Part shown: positions 19,798 through 32,669 of the stretch, piece after piece | Layout of the letters: each line of letters starts with the position of its first letter | Position numbering within the stretch: position 1 is the stretch's first letter | Assembly: GCA_905147135.1 (NCBI GenBank) | Contig: LR990041.1 | Span: 21,869,712-21,933,711, forward strand | From: Blastobasis lacticolella | Taxonomy: Eukaryota; Arthropoda; Insecta; Lepidoptera; Blastobasidae | Direction of reading: 5' to 3' | DNA length: 64,000 nucleotides | Translations under genes and position numbers: made by a program | Notes under the pieces: model-generated | Database searches by the model: none | Seen by the model: only the letters and a program-made list of their open reading frames with translations | Told to the model about the DNA's origin: nothing

Positions 19798-22700
19798 CAT
19801 TAGAGCTACATGCTTAGAGTTGAGTTACGGAAATGCATAGACGTGTCATGTAATTGAATAGGAAATTTGTTCCCCGTTCCACACGTAAAATATTTATGAA
19901 TTTCATATACCAACACAATTTTTTTTACTAAATTGGTTTATGGTTTACACGTAGGTAGTAATTTATAATAGTAGTATTGTTTCTCTATGAGAGTACCTAG
20001 TCATGTATGATACCTACTATGTAGATAAGTGTCATTCCACTGACAAATAATGAATTGATAAGGAAACTATAGTATCGCGTTGAGTTTTTTCTATTGAGAC
20101 CTTCCGGGTCCGTGGTACCTGCACGCAAGGGAACACATCTCGTATTGAGACGGTAGCGAAGTCCGCGCCGGCGGCGTCGCAGCCCGGGCGCTCCGCCAGC
20201 CACACGCGCCGCCACCGCCCCATCAGCCCGCACTCTCGCTGCCAGCGAAGCCTGGATGCAGCACGCTCATTGGCTTATCAATATCATCACAGACCACTGT
20301 AGGACTTAAAGCCTCTCCCACGAATGGGGATATTATTGCCATCTCCAAGCTTAGCAGGTGTGTTGGAGATCGCAGTGTTATAAATTTAACAATGGAAAAC
20401 GCTGCAGCCAACTGGTTGATGAACTAGATATCTCTAGGGTTATGTATTAGGTCCCTGCAGCATGGAAGCGGTAGGAAATGGTGTAGTGACGTCAATTTAT
20501 TTCCACAAAGCCGCGAACCGTCAACCGGGCCTGCGCGAAAGGATTGTATTATTGATTTCTGTGATTGTAACCTCATATTAAACCTATTGCCACAGACACA
20601 ATATAAAGACTCCCCCAGGAATCTACCTTAGGTATCTATTGGTTGCAAGGCGTGGGCGGTGAAATAGATATCCCCGCGAGCCCGTCTAAGCGCTAGACTC
20701 ACCCATCCACCCATATAGAGCAAATGCGATAAGCGAAAGCAGAAGGAGCGTCACCTGGCAGCCAGCAGGTCCTTGTAACCGGAGTACTTCCTGATGGGCA
20801 CGGCCACCGCGGGCGGCTTGAACGCCTGCACCTGTGACAGCCCGCACTTCTCCCGGTTAGTATACGTCTGGCTGACTATGTCGTAGCCAGGACTCTCCTC
20901 CACCTGCGGGTATAGAAATACCAACAACGTTAGCACTGTGTAGCAGCCTGTGCTCTATATTACGGGGTTTTGGAATAATCTCCACGCGTGGGTTTTTTTT
21001 TTCAATTGTTTGGATACATTTTTTTAAGTAGGGTTGATGCAAAATGATCGCCTACAGTGATTCGAGAGTTGTCGCCATAGTAAAAGTTGTAGACAATGAA
21101 AAGTCCTTTCCAATGACATATTGCTCAACGTTATTGGTCATATAGTCATGGTTCGATACATAGCGGGGCAGAAATTTAAATGATGAATTTTAATATCTGT
21201 TACGGGTTTGGGTGTTATACATATAATAAGTATGTATTTAAAAATATTTAAGTAGTTTATCAGTTCTCTGGCACCCATAACACAAGCTTTTCTTACTTTG
21301 GGGCTAGATGGAGGTGTGTGAATTGCCCAAGCATATATTTCAATTTGATAACTCTTCCCATTTACGAGAAAGGCGTCTTGAGTATCCGATAGGGCCGACT
21401 ACCGGACGGACTAATAATAAAGTGATCCTTGAAGGGTTCCGTTCTTACAGCCATCTAGAGGCTCGGATTCGGAACCCTAAAGACTCCCATTTATTAGGTG
21501 CAGAAAATGTAGACCATCTATATATTTCTAGAAGGTATGCAGTAAGCTCAGATTTGTACAGTGATTGCGATAAGCCACCACGCCGCAGTCACCTGGAACG
21601 CGAACAGCCCGGTGCGCACGCGCCGGATGCCCTCCACCACGCTCAAGATGGCGGCGTCTCCGCGAGGCAGCAGCTTCTTGCGGTACAGCCGCTGCGTCGC
21701 CGGGTCGGTGCTCTCCTGACAGTGGAAGAGAACGTTACAGTTGGTCGTGAACAAAACAATCTATGAAGTATTACCGTTATGTTTGTAGTGACATCTATCG
21801 CTCGAATAGGGAAACACAACAATACTCACATTATGAGTACCTACACGAACAGTAGGATGGCAAGCATCCGCACATAGCTGACAGTTCCTACATCGCGCTA
21901 GATAAGTGTGCCAAGTTCTGCGGCCAAATGTTCTGTTATCGGTCGGTTGGCATTGTCAAATGTCTAAAAATCAAACTGCGAGTTATTATTTAAGGCATAC
22001 CTAACCCAAGGACGCCAAATACCCAGGAACTGCTACCTAAATCATCCCTAGTATTGATAAGGAAGTAAAGCCACGACGCATTCTAATTTCTACATTCCGG
22101 CTTCGAATAGATAAGTAGGTATATAACAAACCGAGGATTAGAGAAACACCATTTAATTGAGATAAGTAACCGTGTCATATGTTAAGCTTTACTTCTTACT
22201 TACAAGTACAAGTATTTACGTTGTGCAGTAATAACACATACCTAATCCTAAGTTGAACGCCTGATAAGAAATGAGGAGACAATTTGTCGACTGACTGCGC
22301 GGAGTGCTCACTTATGTTATTAGTATAATAATATATTATCTGTGCTTATGTCGAGTGTGTGTCTAGCCTAAGTACCTACTTAAGTAGGTCTACTTTCCGT
22401 AACAAATGTGAGTGTAGTCCAATTGAATAATACCTACCAATGTTCGGACCCTGGGTCAGAACATTTGAAGTGAAGTGGTAAGTTACTCGATCGATAAACG
22501 TAAAATTTAATTTTCTATAAGCCCGGTTTTATTATATTTAAGTACTAACTTATTCAATGAAAACTCTTCGGGTCTTCTCATCATTACCAACAGTTCTTTA
22601 CAGCTATATAATACTGATCGCAGTAAGTAAATGAAATTATAAGGGTACGATTACCTACCTGAACGCGCCCCAAATGCGCAGCTGCAGCAACTGCAGTTTT

Positions 22701-25700
22701 TGAAATATGACGCGCCGCTCGCACGCTATTGCAGCAACAACTCGCACGCGGCTCGCGAACACCAAACGGAAACGAATCTTGGGCGCACCCAAGACGGCTC
22801 ACCAGATAGTTTTTTTTTTTTTTTTATGTTATACTATAGGCAAACAGGCAAGCGGGCCACCTGATGGAAAGTGGTCACCACTGCCTATAGACATAAGCAA
22901 CACCGAGACTACCGCCAATGCGTTGCCCACCTCTATAACACGTTACTCTGGCAGCAAAAAGGCAAATATCCCTCCACTGCCAAAGCCACGGATCCCCAAA
23001 TTCCCACCCCATGGAGCTCTGGAAACCTTACTCACCGGCAGAAACACAATTCTATTTAGAAGAGTATTGTTTAGCTGCGGTATTCTGTAAGGTGGAGGTA
23101 CTTCCCCAGTCGGGCGGCTCCAATTCGAACGGGATACCCCGCTATGCCCTACCTCTCTTAATAGGTAATCCTTTCCATCTATTTTCTAGTCCATGAGATC
23201 CGAGGCGGTTCGCCTCTGACGTTTGCCTCCTATCACGACGACACCCGTGTGTGGAATTGGGTCGGGGCCGTTGGTGCTGTTCTCTCAGCCGGACGCCACG
23301 CGGCCAACGACACACGCGCTACAGTTTGTTGCTTGACGGCAGAAATGGATGAGGCGGTGGCCCACCGAAACAGACTCTTCAGCCTTCTCCTTCTCCTATC
23401 GCCGGAAATTTTATTCTTATTTTCCCACCACTCATTCTCACCGATGCAACTCCTGTTTAGCCAGTACATACAGCGGCGATCGAGAGACAATGAGTTTGGA
23501 CAAGCCAATACTGTCTTTCCACAGATACCTACAGTGACCGTTCTGGTGCAGTGGACGTTTGAATATAGTACGAATCTACGAACCGAAAGGCATTACACTA
23601 CCGCATATATCTTACTTTGAAGTAGACCATCTTGTACGTAGTGTCCTGAACCCCACAGTCCAGCGGTGAGCGCGCCAGATCGTCGATGGTCCGGATCGCG
23701 TCGCTGGGCGCCTGCAGGATGGACACAATCTTGGCGGAGTACGCCGTGAACGCGAAAAGAGCCAGCAGTAGCGTCGAGAACAATATCAGGCGCACGGAGA
23801 CCAGAGACGCTGACACTGGAGACCCTGGCGATGAAATGGAATAATGTATTGTTTACGAGTGGGTGGCGCTGGTGACGATGCAGCAGAAGGTGGAGGATAC
23901 AATTAGCCTTTGAAGCTGGATTGGATCTTCTACACGGCTTCTACAAGCTATTATACAATGATTGCAAATCCGAGATTCCCATCAGATTCAGATTGTTGGT
24001 CTCTACCGTCGTTATTGTACTTATAATCCGTAACAAACGACACTGTCAGATTTATTATTATAATATATGTTTAACGAGTCAATGTAACTGCGCTTGAATG
24101 GCCTCCCTAACGAATACATTGAGATATTCGTATTATAATACCAAGATCTCCAAATGTATCCATACTGTCGTCCAAACCCCATCAGTGGAACCACCTTTTC
24201 AGTCATCTGACTTCGGATCCCACCTTGCTGACAGATGGTGCCGACGGCAAACGTGAAGGACTCGGCGGGCGTGATGAAGGCGAGCGCGGCGTCCGAGCGG
24301 CGCAGCGGGGCGGGGCGCGCCGCGGTCGCCAGCAGGGCTGCCGCGGCTGCCGCCAGCGCCGCCGCCGCCGCCCACACGCCGCGGGAGAACGGCGCCAGGA
24401 ACACGTTGCGGACGGACGCTTGGGTCGGCTGCCGGAATATGAACGCCGACCTGGGTGGACGGGGAGATTGAGGGTCAGGTTCTTAATCATCATCATGATG
24501 ACAGCCCATAACAGTCCACTGCAGGACTTAGACCTCTTCCACGAAAGGGAAGGTTATTGCCATAATTTCCACGCAGGCGGGTTGGAGATAGCAGTGTTAT
24601 AAATATAACAATGGAAAACGCTGCTGCCCATTTTCCAGACTATGGAGACTCTAGATCGTTTGCCTCGAAAACATTAGTCGCCTTGTAAGACATCCACGAG
24701 GTGTGTACCGGACACCACACGGCAAAATTAATAAATAAATCAATTCGTAATAATTTTTGTGATGAGGAACATCAGGTACCTATATGGCCCTACCTGTCCA
24801 AAAATCTGCACGCAGGAGGATCTTATGTCAGCCGCCGATATCGCCTGTTAATGTGGCTAAGTTTTCGGCCACAACAATATAATATTTGTCATTGACACGC
24901 TAAGATGAAGGTATATGAAAAATATAGGCCACGTTTATTTTTCTTTTCATTTCCACCCCATCCTGTCCCCTCAGCAGCCATACTTGAACTCCACAGTCTG
25001 CGCGACGAAGTGCAGCACCCGCCAGCGGTCCTTCCGCAGGAACATGGACGCGACGCCGATCTCGGCCTGGTGCCGCTGCAGCCGCCCCGCCAGCCCGTCG
25101 AAGGAGCCGTTGCGCTCCTCACCGTAGAGGCTCACCTGCGCCATGTTCTGCCTGAGAAAGGGGGAAAGGGGGGAAGGGTGGAAGGGAATTGGTGTTACGG
25201 CTAGCCGCTCTATCGTTACAGTCCACTGCAGGATTCAGGGCGTCTCCCACGAAAGGGGAGGCTATTGCCATAATCTCCACGTTTGGCAGGCGGGTTGGAG
25301 ATCGCAGTTGTAAAGATAACAATAGAACACGCTGCTGCCCGTTTTCCAGCCTACGGAGACTTGTAGATCTTTTGCCTCGAAAACATTAGTCGCCTTGTAC
25401 GACAACCGCGCGTGTTTGGTGCTATTGTTCTCTGCCGGACACAACACGGACGGCGCATTATCAGACAAGGCTGGCGTTGTTTTGTTCCGGTTTATTTTTT
25501 TTATATTATTATGTCATACGGTAGGCAAACAGGCAAGCGGGCCACCTAATGGAAAGTGGTCATCACTGCCTACATACATTAGCAACACCAAGAGTATCGC
25601 CAATGCTTTGCCCCCCTCTATAACACGTTGCTCTGACAGCAAAAAGGCAAATGCCCCTCCACTGCCAAAGCCACGGTTTCCCGATTCCCCACCCCATGGA

Positions 25701-28700
25701 GCACTGGAGACCTTACTCACCTCGGTATTCTGTGGTTGAGGTTTGAACTATAAAAATGCGGTTAATATCTATTTCAACATTTAGTAGGTACCTATGTAGA
25801 GAGGTGCTGTTGTCGTTAGGCTAGCTAGCGATTATTACTTAAAGTACTTTAACTATATTATTATTGACATAATGAATTAATGTTATTATTTAATTAATGA
25901 CTAGTGACTTGTTTAGGAATTATTATTATTTATTTTTAATTATTGATGGATTGCTATAATTATTTTTATTCTTGATTATTGTTTTTTGTTAATATTATTG
26001 GACATTTCGATTACGATAGTAAATTGAAATGAATGACCTGTAGTTTTTTTTATCAACAAATCAAAGTCTTTGTCCAGTAGATAATATTTGTAGTTTCGCT
26101 TATAACCACGGGACTAAGATGAAACTGACTATAAACCCCAAAGCCCGCCCCATCGCTGTAACTCCGATTTACCCTGAATTAATAACAGCAGCAATCCAAA
26201 AAGTCATTGACTTTTGAATGATGATTTTTTTTCATTAATAAAAAAAAATTAAATAAAAATTAAACAAAATTATAAGTTAATTAAATATTACAACATACCT
26301 ACTTATAGTAAATGGGTACAAATAAAATCAAGGCTACATATTTACAACTCTAGCACAAAAAATAATAGGTACTTAATTCTAGTTATTGATAGTTTGGACA
26401 CCTAAACTAAGTAAATGATTTACTTTTAATTTTAATTGTAATTTGAATGATGATGTTAGGGACCTTGTAGTTTAAATAAGGTCTAAACAACTTAACCCTC
26501 ATCTGCGCGCGGTTCTAAATTTTTGTTGTTATTTACATGATTTGGGAAACAGCTCCTACGTTCCTAGTCTGCATGAAAAATATGACTCACCGATAATTCA
26601 AATCTTCAGCTACCAAGTTCATAATGGGGTAGGTGACTTTGGGAAACGTGTCTATCTGACGGCCCGCGAGCTCCGTCCAACCCTTGAAATGCTGTGGCTG
26701 CGATAGCTGCCAAAGACAATGTGATAAAATAAGTACGTTTGAAATTACTTTGAAGCCAAGCTCAAGCCGGCATAATATAACCGTGTGAACTGCGAAACTT
26801 CTGCTCTACAGGAAGGTTCGGCTCCATGTATAGTACCTACTATACATGGATATGCTAGATGGTATGCATGATGGATGGTATGCTAGATGATACCGTCCAT
26901 AGATACCTATCTATGGACGGTATCATCTAGCATACCAGCTTCTTCTTCATGCTGTTCAGTCTCACAGCGCAAAAACGCGCTGAAGACTCCTTTTGCGTGT
27001 TCTATCTAATGATTATATCTATAACGGTGTTTGTTCCGACGAATTATTAAACATATTATTTTCGCCATCTACTCGCCATCCTCACACATTAGAACCAACC
27101 TTGTCCCATACTGTGAGATTCTAGAGGACCTTCCTTCTACGCAATCTTAGATTGTGGAATACCTAATTTCCTACTTAAGAACCCTGTTGAGGTTTCCCAA
27201 GTACTTAATGAGTGAGGTTTTAACGGGGTCGGCAACATGCTAGCTAGAGATACCCTTGCAATAGTAACTGCTTACCATCAGGTGAGCCGTAACTATGTTT
27301 GTTTGCTACGTCAGTGATATATCGTCCAACAGAGAGTGTATGACGTAATTTACTTATGGGCTTAAGGCTATGATGCTGTGACAACAATTTGACACCAATC
27401 AGACAAAAAACTATGTTAGGTCTTTATTGACTCTACCCCTCTGCTACCTACTGCAGGAGCTAGATTCAACACGTAAAAATGTATACGTACGATCACAGCG
27501 GTCCGCAATCGTATATTCTGCAGATTCTTCCTGCGCGAGACGGTGGTAGGCAATCCGGCCCAGAGCGCGTCAAGCTCCTGCCGAGTGGCATTCAGTCCTT
27601 GCCCCAGCGGATTCACCACCATCGGCTGCCCCAGTTTCGTCTGATACACGTCCACGAGGCCGTCGGGTAAGGCCCACGTGACGTCACCATCGGGAAGTAT
27701 CTCGGCCGCGTCCAGCGCTGCCTGCTCCTCGGTGCGATTGCCGTCAGCTAGCACCAGCCATGCGTACCTCAGGTTGAAGGCGCGCGATGATGACGCCTGT
27801 TGGTATAGGGTGGTAACGCCAAGATGGCAACGACCATTATTGTATATACTTCGATATACAACTTGGCTCGGACACAGTTTCGGTGGTTTCGGGGAGTTAC
27901 CCTGGCGCCTTATCAGATTTGCGCTTCGATTCAGCCCGAAAGTATGTACATATAAGATAAGATTAGAGGTCACGTAGGCGACCCAAGAACTGATGGATTG
28001 ATATCGCTGAGTCGGGTGTGAGAGCCAACCGCCTACGACGCTAGAATGCCAAATAATAATAATAATAATAAGTTCTTTATTTCAGCCAAAAAAGCCGTGT
28101 GGTACAATAGTACTTATAACATAACATACTACAACATAAAATTAGTATTATAAGATTAGTAAAATACAATACAATAAATATAAAAATAAAGGATAAAAAT
28201 TAAAATTGTATAAAATAAATCATTAAAATTAAAATGTCGTCAATATCGTCATCTACGAAGAACTACTCAATAAGAAATAGTACGTATTATTTCTTATTAG
28301 CGTCCCGGTGTACGGATGTCCAGTGTTTAATGATGGGACTTGTTGTGTCCCGTGTTACGAGCTGCAGAATGCTATTACCCGAGTTGCGCAATCTATCCCA
28401 GAAGGAAGATATACGAGCCCTGATAATAGCAAAGAAGTCAGGCATTCCCGCCTCGGCGAACATACCCGACGCGCTGCAGTATCTTGGTAACTTCATAAGG
28501 ATGCGGTATGCGTTATTATACTGCACTCGTATGGTACTGAAAGACCCTCTCTTGTACCGGTACCAAAGCTGACATGTGTAAAAACATTGACAGAAAGCTC
28601 TGAAGAGAGTGGTTTTCACATCTTTACTGCATTTAGCGAATCTGCGCGCGAGCATGTTACATCGAACCGACAATGCCCGTCTCTCACGTTCCATGTCTTG

Positions 28701-31700
28701 GTCGTCCTTGCAGCTATCAGTCACAATGTGGCCAAGGTACTTACTTGAAACTGGTTACAACCCGAACCGCCGATCCATTCAAATATACCTGAGGTATTGT
28801 CTCCGGACCTTTTCCCGCCCTAAATACTAACATTTCGGTCTTAAGAACATTATATTTCAGTCCGTGCGAGTGCCAAAGACCGGGTGAAATGAGAAAGAAA
28901 GCGCACCCTGGCAGAAGCCGGTATAAGCGCTAGGACGATGATGATGATGATAAGGTAAGATACTCAAATCTACCTACAGATTCCGTCTTAGAAGAGCTGA
29001 ACGTCGCGCCGAATTTGACCGGCTCGTTGAAGAGCCATTTGAGGGGTTCTGAATTATGGCGGCTAAATCACAATATGGCCAGATCTCAGTATTGGTCACT
29101 TCAGGATATGGCCGTCTTTATATATGAAATTAAAGTTGTGTATGACGAAAACAACTAGATGCACGGCTACTTCATTATATGGTCAATGTTAGTGATAATA
29201 TATTAAAAGTAATTACATTATTTACAGTTAGAGGCGCTGATATCGATTTGTTTTTGTGATGCATTACGGCGGCGGATAATTATTCTGATAAAAAGATAAT
29301 AATAGGTATAATGCGCCAATTAAAGATAAATGAAGTGAAATATCATTACAACACAAATTTACTTGAATTTTACGAAAATCATTCTAATAAGGAGTGCAAC
29401 TATTAACATATTACAAGTAATATCTCAGAATTAACGGTAAGGCCAAACATGGATGGGTTAATCGTGTAAACGTTTACATTTAATCGACATGGTATTTTAG
29501 CTGGCCATTTCATGATACCTATGGCTAAAACCATTTGTAAAATTTGGCTATTCACTCACCTCCTGCAGCACCAAAGCGGCATCAGGGCAAGAGAGATCTA
29601 GCAAGACGCCTTCGCGGTACGTGGCGTCAGGCGGCAGGTAGGCGGCTGCGAAGTCCCGCCGAACCAACACGCGAGCCCCGCCCTCGCCCATCTCATGACA
29701 GAAACGTACCAGCGCCCCTGTAACGACAGCTTGACTAAGCCTTAGGGAAGATCGGTCCCGGCTCAGTGGTAGAGGACGAGGCATGGAGAAAGGTGAAGGA
29801 CAGGATTATAGCCGAACTAATGCGATCTCTTTCATTCTTCACCATAAATCATCATCATCCGAGCGGTCAATAGGACTTCTACCAGGGTCCGTTTTACTGC
29901 TCTTTCTTCTCCACCTCGCCCGATCTTTTTCGCCTGATCTTAAGGCACCTATTCCCCACGTGTCCCTAGGGTTTAGGTACGCAGCACGTGGCCAATCCCA
30001 CGCAGGCGAGCTTCTTCTTTCTTATCCACCATATCTCTCGCGCACAGGCTGTCACGGATGTACTCGTTACGCAATCGGTCAAGTCTCGCAAAGCCACAGC
30101 ATTTTCATTTCGTTAGCGTGAAGTTCGCGGACGTGCTTCGTCAGCGCTGGCAATGTCTCATAGCCAGCACCTTGAGCTTGACGTGGATAGATTTTAGGGT
30201 CGTATGTAAATGCCGTGAGCTCCCCGACATTTGACAAAATGTCGATTTGTCTTTTTGTTTTAAGAAAGATTCGAGACTTGATATTTGAATGGACTGTTTT
30301 ACTTAAAACTTCCTACCTTTGATGTTTCAAGATCTGTACGTTACGATATATTTCTAGCACAGCCTTCTATGTAATTATCATGGTCTCAAGATTCTACATA
30401 CGCAGTACGATGTCGAGCGTATTGCGCGGTGACATGTTCGGAAATTCAGCTGAAAGGGAATCCAGCACAATGCAGAACAAGAATGCGCTTAGGATAGAAC
30501 CCTGGTCAACACCTACAGTAATAAAGTATAGCTTACGTTGGTTTTGACAACGGCCTCAGTGTTGGCGCACATGTCCTGGATAATTCTAACGTGAACACAC
30601 GTTAGGGCCCACCGAGCTCCCTCTCGAGAAACACTTTCAAAGGGCCTCTGGATCGCGAAAGGTTTAATAAGAGTTTGTTAGGTATGTTAAATAGGTAGGT
30701 ATGTAAATTTGTGGAGGGATACTTACTACATAGGTACTTATGTTCCAAGTTTTCTTGTATTACTCATAATGGCGAAATACTGTAACTATGTACTTAGGTA
30801 GGTACCAACGCAATCTTTCTATCGATTCGATCTAGGTCATCATCGTCTTCTTGGCGTTAATGTCCCGGTTGTGCTCTCGCGCACAAGGGCCGGGGCCCGC
30901 CTTGACCGTGATCCAGGATTTAGCAAAGTAGTTTATCAGTTGTCTAGCACCCATAACTCAAGCTTTGCTTACTTTGGGGCTAGATACCTTGTGTATTCCA
31001 TGCTACGACTACGTTTTACTCGCAAGTCATCATCTGCTGATTGTGTTTGCCCGAGGTCCACCTTGACCATGATCCAGGATTTGGCAGATCAGGTAATTAC
31101 AGTGGAGCGACTACTACTGCTTTCCGTAACACTGCTACACATATTGGATCATCGTTACACATTCAGTCGCGTGTATGTGCAGGTTTCATCACGATGTTTT
31201 CTCTCACCGTAAGAGCATCGGTTAGTATTCAACTTATGTATATAACTCAGAAAAGAGTCATTGGTACATGGCCGCAGCGGGATGCCAACCCGGTACCTCT
31301 CGCTTACGTGTCGTGTACCCTAACCGCTCGGCCACCGAGGCTCTAATTCTATCGCTCGCTTTATAGCTTTATCGATTCAACCTAGGTTATTATGTATAAT
31401 CACTTCGAACCTCGTTCGTTCGTTTATTATATTATTTATTTAACTTAATTCGCGTACACCTACCCCCACCCACACACCTTTTTACTTGCTTATAAAGCTT
31501 CATATTAAATCACTTTAGCTAATCGTAAAAACCGCACGAAAATCCGTTGCGTAGTTTAAAAGATCTAAGCATACATTGATACATAGGGACAGATGGCGGG
31601 AAGCGACTTTGTTTTATACTATGTATATATGTAACAGGGAAATGAGGAATACCATTGATTTCACGACATATCACTGAAAATATATTAGCATTACGTCATA

Positions 31701-31983
31701 TTGCTAAACATTTTTAGGAAGAAGACGTAATAAACAAGAACATTCGACATCTACCGTGATTTATATCCCTATGGATTTCGTGAAATCCCTGGTTTCCTTA
31801 TTTCACTGCGACATTTAGATAGTTTAGCAAGCAATTTCACATGAATGGAACACCTAAGAAGGACTGACTATTTTTATAAAAAAAATAACTTAATTATGGA
31901 CCTGGATCCCAGCAGAGGAAAGCTGTCAGCAAAGACAAGTTCTTGGAAGCGAAGAAAGCTAATATGAACTGGTTGAGGTCCAT
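19021..31983 (-). CDS. IR75: Ionotropic receptor, IR75 type (chemosensory iGluR relative)
   Basis: Eleven exons join in phase on the minus strand: 31983-31902, 29717-29560, 27796-27491, 26706-26591, 25151-24984, 24450-24224, 23824-23616, 21715-21593, 20903-20755, 20251-20119 and 19170-19021 (1821 nt, 606 aa). The N-terminal domain holds FLCWDP and VLLDLSCPDAALVLQE; S1 has FKGWTELAGRQIDTF and ASMFLRKDRW (binding Arg kept); M1 is near 303-322; the pore loop reads ESFTFAVGTICQQG (340-353); M2 is followed by YSAKIVSILQAP; S2 has VQDTTYKMVYFK and VEESPGYDI; the last helix has LLSAALLVVEKL. IR75 receptors act with a co-receptor such as IR8a in sensory dendrites, usually for acids; the ligand here is not predictable. 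The start is the only Met in that exon frame with a CW..P motif soon after; an upstream exon is possible because an acceptor-like TTAG precedes the exon near 32042. M1 is unusually Ala-rich. Confidence 0.9.
19706..19800. repeat. (CA)n/(GCAC)n microsatellite
   Basis: About 95 bases of alternating CACACA and GCACGC units in an intron of the IR gene. Confidence 0.95.
20268..20430 (+). mobile_element. Repeat E copy
   Basis: Carries the CACTGTAGGACTTAAAGCC and AACAATGGAAAACGCTGC landmarks of repeat E. It lies directly next to exon 10 of the IR gene. Confidence 0.55.
21158..21345 (+). mobile_element. SINE-A, head-truncated copy
   Basis: Starts within the post-head region (GGGCAGAAATTTAAATGATG) and continues through the body to GGGGCTAGATGG. 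It follows a copy of the 5146-6394 repeat unit at 21045-21157. Confidence 0.65.
22811..23175 (-). mobile_element. LINE 3' end, family D, with poly(A)
   Basis: On the minus strand this ends in a poly(A) tract (T-run at 22811-22825). It contains CAGGCAAGCGGGCCACCTGA and CCCCATGGAGC-type blocks on the plus strand. Copies are at 25492-25735, 34871-35020 and 50364-50697, with an inverted one at 7441-7735. The 3' UTR resembles that of family C, so the two are related LINEs. Confidence 0.65.
24500..24720 (+). mobile_element. Repeat E copy
   Basis: Contains CAGTCCACTGCAGGACTTAG and TCGTTTGCCTCGAAAACATT. It lies between exons 5 and 6 of the IR gene. Confidence 0.6.
25203..25735. mobile_element. Repeat E copy followed by LINE family D fragment
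   Basis: 25203-25460 is repeat E (CTTTTGCCTCGAAAACATTA). 25492-25735 is a minus-strand family D 3' end with the GCAAACAGGCAAGCGGGCCA block. Both lie in the intron between IR exons 4 and 5. Confidence 0.6.
25740..26580. other. AT-rich intron sequence, nothing recognised
   Basis: Part of an IR intron. No repeat family, ORF or structure was recognised beyond low-complexity AT. Confidence 0.5.
26823..26936. repeat. Two adjacent perfect hairpins
   Basis: 26823-26850 has 13-bp arms (TCCATGTATAGTA) around a 2-base loop. 26877-26936 has 28-bp arms (starting GGTATGCTAGATGATACCGT) around the 4-base loop ACCT, with no mismatch. They lie in the intron between IR exons 3 and 4. Confidence 0.85.
27085..27325 (+). 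mobile_element. LINE 3' end, family C, decayed
   Basis: Shares GGTTTTAACGGGGTCGGCA and AACTGCTTACCATCAGG with the fragment at 70-352, with many indels. Confidence 0.55.
28040..28865 (-). mobile_element. Non-LTR retrotransposon C-terminal fragment
   Basis: The minus strand from about 28862 to 28287 is nearly open and reads VYLNGSAVRVVTSFKYLGHI, ERERRALSVRCNMLARRF and FYTCQLWYRYKRGSF. This is the post-catalytic part of a non-LTR reverse transcriptase (the KYLGHI motif follows the RT domain). It ends in an (AAT)n tail at 28040-28065. It lies in the IR intron between exons 2 and 3. Confidence 0.8.
30837..31345 (-). mobile_element. SINE-B pieces with a SINE-A tail between them
   Basis: 30837-30915 and 31040-31345 are SINE-B sequence (minus orientation). 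30926-30991 is the SINE-A 3' end (GTTTATCAGTTGTCTAGCAC to GGGGCTAGAT). This is an insertion-within-insertion plus rearrangement inside IR intron 1. Confidence 0.55.
31400..31640. repeat. AAAGTCGCTTTC-type repeat copy
   Basis: Contains AAAATCCGTTGCGTAGTTTA and GGGAAGCGACTTTGTTTTAT, the module of the 9535-9700 family. Confidence 0.45.
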
Positions 31984-32120
31984 CGCCGCGTAGCTGTCGA
32001 GCGCCACTGCCGTGCTTCCGCACACCACGGCATCACTTTTCTAAGTAGCTATTGAATTGTTCTCTATTTGTCTAATTTAGTAATCAAACAGCACTTAAAC
32101 GACATTAGGTACTCTTCAAG

Positions 32121-32662
32121 TGGGGCGCAGACATGTGTCAAGATGTGTATACATTTTTCAACAAATGTTTTTCTGTTTTGCAATATCGACTTCCTTGTTT
32201 CGCAAATATTTTTGGATCAGTTTTCGCTGTGGCGGACGCAATGGACGACAGTGTACAGAATAACAGCGAACAAGTGTTTGCAAAGAGTGTGAGAGTTGTC
32301 TAAATATTTTTGGTTTGCGCCCTTTGGTGTACGCCAAAAAACCGACACATTAATAGCAAAGGTCCGCGCGGTCCGGCTTTGCCTCTCATTGCCGGGCACG
32401 GTCCGGTCGTGACTGGCGTGGGGTAAGTTTGCTGCTGCCATGGGGCGGCCAGCGTGTCACTGTGTGCTTCCTTCCTACTTTCCTACCCCCCTTATTTTTG
32501 ACGATTGAAAGAGATATTTAATGTCCTAATCAATAAATAAATTTTGAATTCAAATACGAAATATTTGTACAGAACCTAAATTTTTGTACACATAGTTACA
32601 AATAGGCTACTACACATAGTTTTTGCGCATCTTTGTCCACATCTTGACACGTCTGGGCTCGG
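32121..32662. mobile_element. Possible terminal-inverted-repeat element
   Basis: GCAGACATGTGTCAAGATGT near the left end pairs with ACATCTTGACACGTCTGGG at the right end. The interior has no transposase. The boundaries are uncertain. Confidence 0.4.
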
Positions 32663-32669
32663 CATTAGA

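Noticed and set aside
19544..19840. 98-residue ORF rich in His-Thr
   Set aside because: Its C-terminal half is the translated (CA)n microsatellite and the rest has no coding character.
21308..21766. 152-residue plus-strand ORF
   Set aside because: It joins SINE-A sequence to the antisense of IR exon 8.
22680..22802. GC-rich segment with a short ORF on each strand
   Set aside because: No homology or splice continuity with the IR gene; it directly adjoins a LINE tail and may be repeat-derived.
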